From assembly GCA_038502055.1 (NCBI GenBank), contig JAXRKN010000021.1:377001-441000 (forward strand): a stretch of DNA of 64,000 nucleotides. Direction: 5' to 3'. A program made the translations under genes and the position numbers. This document shows positions 1 through 22,863 of this stretch, one piece after another. This stretch comes from Tanytarsus gracilentus (Eukaryota > Arthropoda > Insecta > Diptera > Chironomidae). The notes beneath the pieces are model-generated. The model was not told the DNA's origin. It ran no database searches and worked only from the letters and a program-made list of their open reading frames with translations. Each line of letters begins with the position of its first letter. Position 1 is the first letter of the stretch.

Positions 1-3000
1 ATCAACTCCTCAGACTTTATTTCTTCTTGTTTACACTCATTTGAGACTTTCATTTTGTGTGCATTGAGTGCGAAGTTGTAAAAAAATCTGAAAGCATCTA
101 TGACAATTTTTCCTCATTTTGTCACGTTTTAAGCGAAAACAACTCGTGTCTGTGTGTTTTTATGACTTTTCCGGGGGAAAGTTTGCTTAGCTTTGTTGTG
201 ACGGAAGAAAGAAATTGTTGGAGATTTATGGATGTGAAAAAGAAAATTTTGTGAAAGATTTTTTAATTTTGTTAATTAAATTAATTTTGTTAATTAAATT
301 TAGAACTCAAATTAAATCAAACGAAAATTTTCTTTACTTTTTTAAATCCTCGTCGACCCAATTTTTCCCTCATCGCAAAAACTCATTAAAACTTCCTTCA
401 AATCTGGCCATCAGATCATTCTAACAAACTTCATTTAATTCCTCCACACACATCCACATCGAACATTTTTATCTCACTCCAAACATCGCGAATGAACAAG
501 CGAAGCTTAATTGAATAATTGAGTGATGAACTCCATACACAAACACACGAAAAAACCGTTTTCAGCTCACGATTATTTTATTCTTCGATGCTGTGTTGAT
601 ATTTTGAACTTAGGCAATTTTTTAGCTTCTTCTTTGTGGTTTTTTTGCGAGAAAAAATGTGGGTAATTGAGAGTGACCTTCAATGTTGAATTGGGATCGA
701 AATGACTCACGCAATTTTGTGTTTATGATTGATTTTTGAATTTATGTTAAAAACTGAATTTTTTAAAAGCTTAGAAATTTTTTTTAAAATATTTCAAACA
801 ACTTTTAAATTTAAAATTTTTCTAAATTTTTTAAAATCACCATCATGCCATCGATGACGTCGAAAAAGCTGCAAAACCTCATCACAAAATTTCTCTCATT
901 TTTAAATAAAATTTTCAAACTCACACATTGACTTCAAAACTCTCAAATGAGCGAAAATGTAAACAAACACAGATGATGTCTGATGTTACGAGATTAAAAA
1001 TATACAGAAACAAAAAAAAGAACTGGATATGATGACGAAATACGAAAATGATGAACAGAAAAATTTGTTTGTGTTGCTCTCGAATGAGTGCAAATGTAGA
1101 TGTTAATGGTGATATGCAAATTGAGATAAGAGGAAAAAAAATGAAATTAGCAAGATTTAAAGGTTGAGATAAAAATGCGTTTGAAAATGTGAAAAAAATA
1201 TATGAAAACTTTAAAATTACAAATAAAAGAATAATTAAATTAAATTTAAAAAAAAATTTGAATTTTTTTCAATAAATCCATTAAAAATTTTGCTAAATAT
1301 TTTTTCATTGATTTTTTTTACGAAACCTTCTATAACTTACCTCGCAAAGCTTTTTAAATCCTGATTTACGACACAGGAAAAATATTTTTCCTTTCATTCT
1401 TCTTTTTTTCCACTATCGCATTACATCGAGGATTTTTCCTTCGTTATTTCCACACTAAATTTTCTCCAACCTTTTTTCTTTTTAATGTTGACATTTGTCA
1501 TTGCGTTGTGATGGAAAGCCTTGAATATCAATTTTGATAGGAAAGTTCATAAAATATTTGGAAAAAGGTGAAACTCGAGATGAGCTGGAAGAAAGAGAAG
1601 AAAAGTAATGATTTTTATGGTTGTTGTTGTTGCTAAGGATATAAAAGGAGGATAATAAAATGGAAATTGGTGCGAGAACGGTAAAAGATGGTGCTTGAGA
1701 CTTTTTTGAGAGGGATCAGAGTCAGTCTCAAGATTAAGCTTAGCTTAGGGTAGTTTTTGAGATGAAAAAAACTTATTTGCTTAAAGATTTTGTTCAAATA
1801 TTCAAAAAGTTTTATAAAACAAAGCAAAAAAAATTAAAAACCTTCAAAAAAGATATTTTTAACTCGATTAAATTTAAATTAATTTCCCACAAATTTTCCT
1901 CTAATTGCCATAAATTACAGTCATAAAGTTTTCTTATCGACAGAATCGATCCAACATTTTCAGACTGAAAGTTTGAATCTCAAACCTTTTCAGAAAATTT
2001 CCTTCAGCTTTCTTTTGAAATAAAAAAATAAATTTCAAGTTTTTTGCGGGTCACGCAATAAAGCGGCAGGTGGGAACATTTAACATCAGCTGCTGTTTTT
2101 TATGGGAGGAATTAAAGAATTTAAAAACGACAGAAAGAATTATTCAAAAAATATTTTTAAGGACTTAAAATTTGAAAAAAATTTGGAGAATTTAATGAAA
2201 AATTTATGCAAAATATCATAAAAAATTATAAAAATCAGCAAAAATTCAAAACTTAAATTTTTAATTTCTGAAATTCGATCTAAAAGCAATCTCAACTCAC
2301 ACCCCTAAAAGGCTAAATTTACCAAGTTTATCGGTAAACAATCCTCGGCACTAAGTGATCAAAAATAAAACTGACTCATCGCCGTCTGCTCGCAAGCAAA
2401 ACTTCATCAATTAATTTCAAGGTCAAAACTCAAAAAATTGAATGCTGAGAATTATTTTTCTGCATCGTCAAACTCGATGACGAATAAATTATGTGAATGT
2501 GTAATTGAGCGTTAGAAGAGGGTCAAAACTCATCAATTAGTGGCATCTCAAATTTATTTTTAAAACACTCATGAGTGACAAATTTTTTCACTTTCCATTT
2601 TTTCTTATTGTTAGAATGAGAAAATTGAATTGATTTAAAATTGACGTCATTGATTTTTCGGTGAATTTTCTCACAATTTTTTTAGGAATTTTAATTTTTC
2701 TGTTGATGACCAATGAAAGTTTCCTAGAAAATCTCAATAGTTCTTTATAATTTTGATAGTGAGTCAAATTTTGCGTCAATGGAAGCTCAATGTGCGATTT
2801 TTGTTATGCAAATGAGTGTCAATATGAGTCACATTTACTTCTATCAAAGATGACACCATAATCGCTATAAACTTCCTCATTCGTAATCCACACCTGATCT
2901 AATGATTAATCAACTTTTTCTCTCACATGTTTTTACTCAATAATTACGCTCGCTTGAATTAATATTAATCAGCTGGTTATTAAAAAATAGCACGTAAAAA

Positions 3001-3564
3001 TTGCAAGAAAAAATAACAAGAAAGCGATTAAGTCACTCCAGATCAGACTTAATGACTGCAATTAAGTGAAACAGATGCAGCCGAGTTAAGTTGAGATGGA
3101 AATTATTGTGGAGAGAAAATTTAAAATGAAAGTTTTAATCTTAAAATATTAAAATTTATTGTGTCATTTTGATTACATTAAAAATCTATGATTTTTTTTA
3201 CCCCGTGATGATGAAATGAACATATAAAAATGATTGAAAAATTAACTTAAATTGAAAAATATTAATTTTAAATAAACCTTGGAATTAATCTCAGATTAAA
3301 ATTAATCCTGAACTCTCTGATTAAAATTAAAACGAACCTTAAGTTGAATAAAATTTAACCTAAAGTTGCATTAGAAAATATTCCTAAATTAAATTTTAAA
3401 ACCCTCACTGCCTTCTAAAAGAATATTTACACATTTAAATCTCAATTTATTTTATTTAACCTAATGAGTCGCTTAAAGCGTTACAATTTTATACTCAAGT
3501 CGCATTAACTCAAACCTGGAAGTGGAATTTTATACACAATCATGATAATTAATTAAAAAAAAAT
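1..3564. other. AT-rich non-coding stretch
   Basis: No exon with sustained codon structure, splice sites or family motif was found on either strand. The open frames here are short, of low complexity and often begin at GTG or TTG. The stretch could be intergenic or an intron of a gene lying to the left of the window. No RNA gene was recognised. Confidence 0.5.
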
Positions 3565-4584
3565 TTTCAAAACCCACACGTGGGTGTTGCGTGTAACCCA
3601 CTTGTAGCAGATCAGTATTGGAAATGTAAATGGCGAAGTCTATGAAGAAGCCTTGGAGAAGCCAAAAGGGAAGCTTATGGAAAATATTTCTAATTATGTT
3701 ACTTTCCACTGTGTTTATTTTCCACATGTTCCATTTTTCCTATGTTCATTTTCTATTGTGTTCATTTTCACTGTGTTCATTTTCCACTGTGTTCATTTTC
3801 CACTATGTTCCATTTTCACTGTGTTCCATTTTCCACTGTGTCTATTTTCCATTATGTTCCATTTCCACTTGTTCCATTTTCCACTGTGTTTCATTTTCAT
3901 TATGTTTATTTTACATGTTCAATTTTCCACTATGTTTATTTTCCACTATGTTCATTTTCCCTGTGTTCATTTTCCACTGTGTTCCATTTCCCACTGTGTT
4001 CCATTTTCACAGTGTTCCATTTTAGATCCATGCCAATCGATTCCTGGTCAAATTCCGAGTTCAACGAGGTACATGAAGCCATATTTTAAAAAATGGCATT
4101 AGTGGATTCCTTGGACACTCCTGGCCGGCCGTGACGGTATTCTTAAAAATCATCAATGCTAATCAATTCCTGATGAATTACGAGTTCAAGAGGTACATGA
4201 AGCCATCTTTTAAAAATGGACATTAGGGGCCTACTGGCCGGCCGTGATGGACATTGGTGGCACTTTGGATGGCCAGATAGACATTCCTCAAATATCATCA
4301 ATGCCTTTGATCCTGATAAAATACGAGTTAACGACATACATGAAGCATATAACAGGAAATTTGTATGAAAAATGGCATTTAGGGCTGTCCATGGCACGAC
4401 CTGTGGTATGACCCTCATAATTCTAAAATGGCCGAATCTAAATTATAGACCTCATTTGGCGAAAACTAGAAGTCTCTAGCTATCTCAGGAGCCGAGATCT
4501 CGATGGAACAGACGGACGGACAGACGGACGGACGGAAATAGGCGCATATAAGTGTTACACCACTTCGTGGGTTACACTAAAAAA
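3565..4584 (+). mobile_element. Non-autonomous repeat element, copy A
   Basis: The copy begins with TTCAAAACCCACACGTGGG, continues into GTGTAACCCACTTGTAGCAG, and ends with CCACTTCGTGGGTTACACTA. The end is an inverted match (GTGTAACCCAC) of the start. Inside are an array of TTCCACTGTG-like units (about 3700-4024), a non-coding middle section, and a (GACG)n tract at about 4509-4538. Copies B, C and D share this plan. No transposase frame is present, so it would need enzymes supplied in trans. The GTGTAACCCAC palindromic ends suggest a DNA transposon derivative, but the class is not certain and no clear target duplication was found. Confidence 0.7.
3700..4024. repeat. TTCCACTGTG minisatellite in copy A
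   Basis: A tandem array of roughly 17-20 bp units built on TTTTCCACTGTGTTCCATT, with variants (CTATG, CTTG). All three forward frames stay open because the unit lacks stops, giving spurious Phe/Cys/Val-rich translations. It is part of repeat copy A and is matched by the array in copy B. Confidence 0.85.
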
Positions 4585-5166
4585 ACAGGAAATTTTTCAA
4601 GAATATAAATATATTAATTATTGGTAAAATAATCACATTATCTATACACAAAATTCCGGCCATTATTTACCTTCAAACTGACATCAATTAGGATCAACAA
4701 ATTGATTTATTTTTATGCAAACGAAATTTAATTGAACTCTCGCCAGTGACTTTGAACTCAACCACGGATATTTCTCATTGCAGTGGGTTAATAAACTGTC
4801 GGGTGTTCATATGATTTTATAAATATTTAATTGTGAACATGAGATTTTAATAAAAAGGGCGAATGGATGAAAATTGAAATGTGAAAATTGAGGGAAAAGC
4901 CTTGCGGCTTTTCATCTCAAGAGCATACCAGCGTAACCTACATGAATTGTGCACAATTGTGTTTGTGTGATCTTTAAAATTGCATTTTAATTAAAATGCC
5001 TGAATAATTTTTTAATGAGAAATTTAAAAGGGTATTTGAACTCAAGAAATTTAATCCAGTCCAATGATTTGCATTAGTTCCTGAATTATATATATTCATC
5101 ACTCTCGTCTCACTGAATGAAAGTCATTATGAAGCGTGTGGGAATATTTGGGTGTTTTATAAAAAA
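4585..5166. other. Non-coding spacer between repeat copies A and B
   Basis: Unique AT-rich sequence separating two copies of the same element in the same orientation. No coding exon, RNA gene or clear regulatory motif is visible. Confidence 0.5.
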
Positions 5167-6156
5167 TGTTTCAAAACCCACACGTGGGTGTTGCCGTGTA
5201 ACCCACTTGTAGCAGATCAGTATTGGAAATGTAACATGGGAAGTCTATGAAGAAGCCTTGGAGAAGCAAAAGGGAAGCCTTATGGAAAATATTTCTCAAT
5301 TATGTTACATTTCCACTGTGTTTATTTTCCACATGTTCCATTTTTCACTTGTTCCATTTTTATTGTGTTCATTTTCCACTGTGTTCCATTTTCCACTGTG
5401 TTCCATTTTCCACTATGTTCCATTTTCCACTGTGTTCCATTTTCCACTGTGTCTCATTTTCCATTATGTTCCATTTCCCACTATGTTCCATTTTCCACTG
5501 TGTTTCATTTTCATTATGTTTCATTTTCACCATGTTCAATTTTCCCTATGTTTCATTTTCCACTCTGTTCCATTTTCCACTGTGTTCCATTTTCCACTGT
5601 GTTCCATTTCCCACTGTGTTCCATTTTCCACAGTGTTCCATTTTCAGATCCATGCCAATCGATTCCTGGTCAAATTCCGAGTTCAACAAGGTACATGAAG
5701 CATATTTTAAAAAATGGACATTAGTGGATTCCTTGGACACTCCTGGCCGGCCGTGACGGTCATTCTTCAAAAATCATCAATGCTAATAATTCCTGATGCA
5801 ATTACGAGTTCAACGAGGTACATGAAGCATATTTTAAAAAATGGATTGGGGCATTGGGGGTGGTTGGGGTTTGGTGGTGTGTTAAATCTTGTCGTTGTAA
5901 AATGAGTTAAGATATGGCATATAAGGAAATTTGTATGAAAAATGGCTTTAGGGCTGTCCATGGACGACCTGTGGTCATGACCCTCATAATTCCTAAAATG
6001 GCCGAATCTAAATTCATAGACCTACCATTTGGCGAAAACTAGAAGTCTCTAGCTATCTCAGGAGCCGAGATCTCGATGGAACAGACGGACGGACAGACGG
6101 ACGGACGGAAATAGGCGCATATAAGTGTTACACCACTTCGTGGGTTACACTAAAAA
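5167..6156 (+). mobile_element. Non-autonomous repeat element, copy B
   Basis: Nearly the same as copy A. It starts TGTTTCAAAACCCACACGTGG, then GTGTAACCCACTTGTAGCAG; it has a TTCCACTGTG minisatellite (about 5309-5645), the ATTCCTGGTCAAATTCCGAG segment, a (GACG)n tract at about 6082-6110, and the CCACTTCGTGGGTTACACTA end. It lies in the same orientation as copy A, 0.6 kb downstream. The close likeness of A and B suggests recent activity or local duplication. It contains no credible coding sequence. Confidence 0.7.
5309..5645. repeat. TTCCACTGTG minisatellite in copy B
   Basis: About 18-bp tandem units of the TTTTCCACTGTGTTCCA type, longer and more regular than in copy A. Open frames through it are artefacts of a stop-free unit. 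Confidence 0.85.
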
Positions 6157-6790
6157 TCCATTGACAATAACTCATGCAAGCTGGAGAGTGCAAAATGAAT
6201 TATTGTTAAAACGAGAAGTAAATAAAAAAAATTGTGAAACGTTTGTTTATCTCTCGCGGGGAGGCAATTCAATGATGAACACGCGCAGAATTTTTCTTTA
6301 TCTATTAATAATGAAAAATATGAATTTTTAAAAGAGAGAAATGTTTGCGGGATAAAAATGTGAGTCATGATGGGAGAAATTTTAAAAATGTCATGTGAAA
6401 AATTATTTAGAAAAATAAGAAAATGTTGAGAAATTTTAACTAATTTTTTTTAAATCAAATATTAATTTTAATTTGAAATTTTTAAAAAATATATTTCTAT
6501 GTCAACTTTAGGTACATTTTCCTCCAATTCAAGGTTCAGTTCCATTATTCATCTAAAATCTTTCTTTGTCTCACATAATTTTTCACGTGCAAAATCTCAA
6601 TAATAAAATCACTCACATTTCCTCAATTTTATAAATTTTGCTATTTATAGCACATCTAAAATCTATCTGATGATAAAAAGTTCGCAAAGTTTAAATATTT
6701 ACAATAAATGATAACCATAAAAATTTTCAGTGCCATAAGGAAGTCAAAAAATGAACTAAAAAGCATCAAATTAAAAGTAAAATAATTAAA
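6157..6790. other. Upstream region of the 6791 gene
   Basis: AT-rich sequence without a coding exon. It probably holds the promoter and 5' UTR of the gene starting at 6791. No TATA/initiator pair at the expected spacing could be assigned with confidence. Confidence 0.4.
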
Positions 6791-7561
6791 ATGGGTTCAG
6801 CAACCTCGAAAGCAAAGTCAACGACAATTTCACCCCTCGTGTCGACCAAGCGCGCCTCCAAACGCATTCTCAAAAGAAATTCAGCAATTTATCCGACTTC
6901 ACCACCCCAAAATGTCTCGGAGACTTCCGAAGTCATCGAGAACAATAACAACACACCACAAAATACACCGCAAGAGGACGAAACAGTTGTGATAAGAAAC
7001 AAAAGCCAAGTCAACTCGAATGGTGACATCTCGACTCCTCCGACAACGCCAAAGAATGCCAAAAAAGAGAAAAAGAAACGAAAAGGCGACACTCAAAGTG
7101 GCGATGAAGCGGCCCCGACATACCATAAGACAAATGTCTGCTACTACAAAGTCGAAAATGGGACTTTCCTCAAGCTACCGAACGACACCAAGCACAAGAG
7201 CAACGATGGCTGCTATGTAAAATGCTCAAATGGAAGTTTTCGACATCTCATGGTGCCGGATGGCGCTGGAAGTCGACCAGAAGTGAATTTCAAGCCGGAC
7301 GGCGGTCAAAGCCATAACCATAAAAGACAATCGATGCCAGTACCACCGAAAAATTTCGTAACTGGAAGTGAGGAGAAGGAAAAAAATCGAAAAGTTATGG
7401 TGACCATGATTGACGGCGGATTGCCGGTTGTGGCTGTTAGTAAAAGAGATAAGTCTGCGAATTCGACGAAGAAGGAAAAGGAGAAGAAGGTAAAAAAATT
7501 GAAACTAAACAATGTCAAACTTTTTCTCTCTCGCATTTTCCGAAAATCGATCAACAACTAA
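6791..7561 (+). CDS. Lysine-rich, probably N-myristoylated protein of unknown function
   Basis: A single-exon frame of 256 aa with clear coding composition against very AT-rich surroundings. I do not recognise the family. The start MGSATSK fits the N-myristoylation pattern (Gly2, Ser6), and the next 25 residues are basic, as in proteins held to membranes by myristate plus charge. Residues about 75-100 are Pro/Thr then Lys-rich. The centre (about 115-160) carries two related modules, CYYKVENGTFLKLP and CYVKCSNGSFRHLMVP, an internal duplication of CY-K-x(2)-NG-x-F. The C-terminus is strongly basic. It lies 1.4 kb upstream of par-1 on the same strand but is not joined to it by splicing, because its stop is in frame at 7559. 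Function unknown; membrane targeting is inferred only. Confidence 0.75.
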   Translation: MGSATSKAKSTTISPLVSTKRASKRILKRNSAIYPTSPPQNVSETSEVIENNNNTPQNTPQEDETVVIRNKSQVNSNGDISTPPTTPKNAKKEKKKRKGDTQSGDEAAPTYHKTNVCYYKVENGTFLKLPNDTKHKSNDGCYVKCSNGSFRHLMVPDGAGSRPEVNFKPDGGQSHNHKRQSMPVPPKNFVTGSEEKEKNRKVMVTMIDGGLPVVAVSKRDKSANSTKKEKEKKVKKLKLNNVKLFLSRIFRKSINN

Positions 7562-9009
7562 AAAATTTCGAAGCTGAGAGAAAATCAAAATAGAATTTGC
7601 GGCTATTTTTAAAACATGCAAATAGTGATTGAGTTTAGGGGTTTAAAAACCGAGAATTTATTTTTTAAAATTAAGTTTAACTTTAAAACGAGATGGGCAA
7701 TTGTAGCAAAATAACAAAAAATTATATATTATGTAATTTTGAGAGATTACATGAATTTTGTATAAAAATACTATAAATAATTGCCCATCTCTGTCTTTAA
7801 AATTTTCCCGGTTAGTACCGAACTAAATTTCACCATAGAACCCCTAATTTGAGTCATTGAAAAACCGTTCAGTCGATGACTTTTAGAGAGTTTTCAAGAA
7901 TTCTTTCGAGTTTATTTTAAATTCCACAACAATTTTGAAATTTCAATGCAATTATTTACGGAATGAATGTTTGAATGTTGTTTGAGCAAAAAAAAATATT
8001 GAGTCATTTCTGGGTTTGCTTTTTATTTGTCGACCGGTTTATGTGATTTTCGTCGTCAATGTTTACAAAATAAATCAAAATGCGTCAATTTGTGACATCA
8101 AAGGTGGAGGAAAATGATCAACGAGATTTGATAAATTGACAAAGAATTCTTCAACAGGATTTCTTCTAAAAATCTTCTGACGGAATTTAAAAATTCAACA
8201 ATTTTTTTGAGGTTTCCCTAAACAACTTAAAATAAATCACAAACAAGATTATAAAAAAATCCACTCGTGTGTCGATAATTACTGTGCAAAGTGACGTCGA
8301 GTGAAAAGAAAAATTTGACCATGAATTTTTTTTGTGAACGATGAAAAACACAAAATTGTTGACACAAAATTATCGCGACAGCTCGTTATCAGAAATTTGA
8401 TAAAGTTCGTGCAAATTTGAAAAAATATTAAAGAGAAGACACGAGGTGGAAGTTAAAATTGTTTAAATTTATGGGAGTGTGAAAAAAGTGAGAGAAATCA
8501 AGCGCCAGTCGAGGTCGATAAATAAGAAAAATATTAAATTTTTAAATTATTTAAAGTTTTGAAATTAAATCCAAAAATTAGTAAAAAATCAAAATTTTTT
8601 TATTTTAAAAATTTCAAAAATAAAAAAAAATTTCTCATTATTTTTCAAATACTTTTATACAAACTTTTCCACAACTACACCCTCAACCAAATCGATAACT
8701 CTTTTGCGATAAAAACAATATTTTTATCAGTTTCAATTTTTTACCTCTCTCACGGGCAAAAAAAGCGTTCACTTCCAATAGCTTATCAGTATCGAGTGCA
8801 ATTTCAACGTGTGGCGTTGTGCAAATGCTCGTGGACGACTTTTTTTCGAGCCATAAATAAAAAAATATATATTACAAAAAAATAAGAAGACAAATTTAAT
8901 AAAAGAAGATAAAAAGTGATAACGAGCGAGTGGAAAGTGGACTTTATGGATGTGTCGAAAGTTTGACATAAAAATATTTTTTAAAAAATTATGAAAAAAT
9001 CTCAAAAAA
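7562..9009. other. 3' UTR of the 6791 gene and par-1 upstream/5' UTR region
   Basis: Contains a foldback at 7691-7790 and an AATAAA at about 8069 that could serve the upstream gene. The part closest to 9010 is presumably par-1 leader or promoter. The open frame starting near 8559 is low-complexity Lys/Phe/Ile sequence and is not taken as a gene. Confidence 0.4.
7691..7790. repeat. Foldback in 3' UTR of the 6791 gene
   Basis: AGATGGGCAATTGTAG at 7691-7706 is matched by its near-complement ending ATTGCCCATCT at 7790, with a roughly 70-nt AT-rich loop. It lies just after the stop codon, so it would be in the 3' UTR. Confidence 0.6.
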
Positions 9010-20780
<11,771 letters not shown>

Positions 20781-20963
20781 CTCAATCGACAATCTTCGAC
20801 CACCACGAATAACAACAACAACAATCCAATGCCGCCGCCAACAATTCACGAAAAGTCCGACGAGACGACATCCGAGTCGTGGAGCTTCGAGAGTGGCGAA
20901 GATATCATCGAAATTTCATTAAACGAGTGCGGCAATGCCAAAAGTGGTGCAAAGAAGAAATAG
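20781..20963 (+). other. par-1: Candidate stop-codon readthrough extension of par-1
   Basis: Directly after the KA1 stop (TGA at 20778-20780, followed by C) the same frame stays open for 60 codons to TAG at 20961-20963. The translation is protein-like: an Asn run, PMPPPTIHEKSDETTSE, then SWSFESGEDIIEISL and a Lys-rich end. GC content is higher than in normal 3' UTR nearby. UGA-C is the leaky stop context, and readthrough is well documented in insects. An undetected splice variant bypassing the stop is the alternative. Confidence 0.6.
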
Positions 20964-22863
20964 GAAAAAATGAGGCGAAAAGTTTTTAGGAACCTTAAAA
21001 GTGTTGAAATAGAAGAAAAAACTGTTTAAAGTAATTTAAAATGAAAAAAGAAAATTATTGTTATAAATTATGTGAGAAAAAATGTTTTGGGAGTTCGAGT
21101 GGAAAGAAATGAATGAAAATTTGGACAAAAATTTAAATTTCAAATATTTTTTTTTATTTTTTCCACTTCAACCCTCAAATTTTCATCTTAGAATTTTTTT
21201 AAAATCTCTCTTGTAAATATCTAAAAAACATAAAAATTAGGAAACGAAAAATTATTCAACTTAAAAAATGAATAATGAAAAATATTAAAATATTTTAGAA
21301 ATTAAATAGCGCGATTTCGGTTAGAAAAGCTAAAAAATATCCTGAAAAAAAAGCTTTTTGTTCTCCATCGCAAATTTTGAAACTTTTTCTCATAACATAA
21401 ATTTCTATCAAAGGCATTTTTATTAGGAAAAAACGATAAAATCTGTTTAAATTTAGGAGTCATTGAATCATCGGCGGAAAAATGAGGTGAAAAGTTTTCA
21501 TCTAAAAATTCCACTTTTTCACAAAATTTTCATTTCATCCAACATAAAAAATGCACTAGATACAGGATTATGGTCCATTATTTATGGAGAATAATAAAAA
21601 TTATATATTCAAATTAAAAATAAGTGAAAATTAATTTAAAAATCCAAATTTCTAATTGAATAAATTTCAAAACATAAAAAAAATCACTTTTTAGTAAAAA
21701 TTAGCTAATTAAATGAAAATTAGTTAATATTTTACTAAAAAAACATTGAAGATGGAAAACTAAAATTATTTCCACAAAACCCTTCGAATGTGAGTCGGTA
21801 AAAAGTGCTAAGCAAGAATTTATAAATTCAGTTATAAAAATATAAAAAAAAACTCACATGTAAAAAATAAAAGAAAATATTTAAAATAAATGCAAATATG
21901 TTGAAGAAAAAAAATCTGAAAGTGACTTGAAATTTCCTTTGATTTTCAGTTGAGCTCCAAGTTGAAAAATTTCTGGTAAATTTATTTAAAACTTTTATAA
22001 ATTTTTAAAGCTACTGTCAATCAGTGTTCAGTAAATTTTGTATTTTCAAACTTTTCTAAAAAACATTTTGTGAAGAACATTGATTAAATTTTATTTTTTA
22101 AAAAACTTTTGTATATTTAGAAATTAACTCAATTCAAGCTTGCTTCATAAAAGATGTTTCGATTCTCTTTGGGTGTTGGGTGAAAAAGATAAGTGAAAAT
22201 TGAATAAAATTCTTAGCTTAAAATTGAAAGAAAAAAGCAAAAAAAGCTTGTGAATGTCGTCAATATGTTTAGAAATCAAAAAAGCAGATAAAAAATTTAT
22301 TCATTTTAAAAAAATTTACAGCCATGAAAAAATATTTAAAATCAAAAAAGACTCAAAAATTATTTTGTGTAGAAAATCAAATCCTCAAATCTTTTTTTAA
22401 CCCACTGTAAAAACAATTTTCCCAGCTATTTCTTATTTAAAAACTATGAAAAATTAATCATTAAAATTATTAAAGAAAAAAATTTCTCTTCCATCCTTTA
22501 CAAAATTAATTTTTATTTTAGTCACAATGAAGATTTTTTTAAAATAAACTTTCTTTCAAAAAGTTAAAATTTAATTTGAGTTAAAAAATATAACTTTAGT
22601 TGTGTCTCTTATCAAATTGTATTTTTATCAAAAAAATATTTTATTCAGTAAACAAAAACACAGAAATTAATATTAATTTTTATTTAAAAGCAATCAAAAA
22701 GTTTATGAATAAAAAAATACACAATGCTAGTAAAAAATTATCAAACGCGAGATGAAATGTGAAGAAAATAGAAATGAAAATAAAAATAAAATTTTAAAAT
22801 CAAAAACTATTTTAATTAAAAATATTTTTAGAAACAATTGTTCTAACAATTTTTTAAACTCTC
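20964..22863. other. par-1 3' UTR and downstream non-coding DNA
   Basis: Very AT-rich with many short A and T runs. Several weak polyadenylation-like hexamers occur, but I could not choose the true 3' end. No exon or RNA gene is seen. Confidence 0.45.

Noticed and set aside
3630..4102. Overlapping forward frames of 115-149 codons rich in Phe, Cys, Val and His
   Set aside because: They run through the TTCCACTGTG tandem array, whose unit has no stop in any frame. Three frames are open at once and the composition is that of the repeat.
5247..5756. Long forward frames in repeat copy B
   Set aside because: Same minisatellite artefact as copy A, with no start context, splice sites or family similarity.
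8559..8885. Forward frame of 108 codons upstream of par-1
   Set aside because: Lys/Phe/Ile-rich AT-driven sequence, non-ATG start, sits in the likely par-1 leader.
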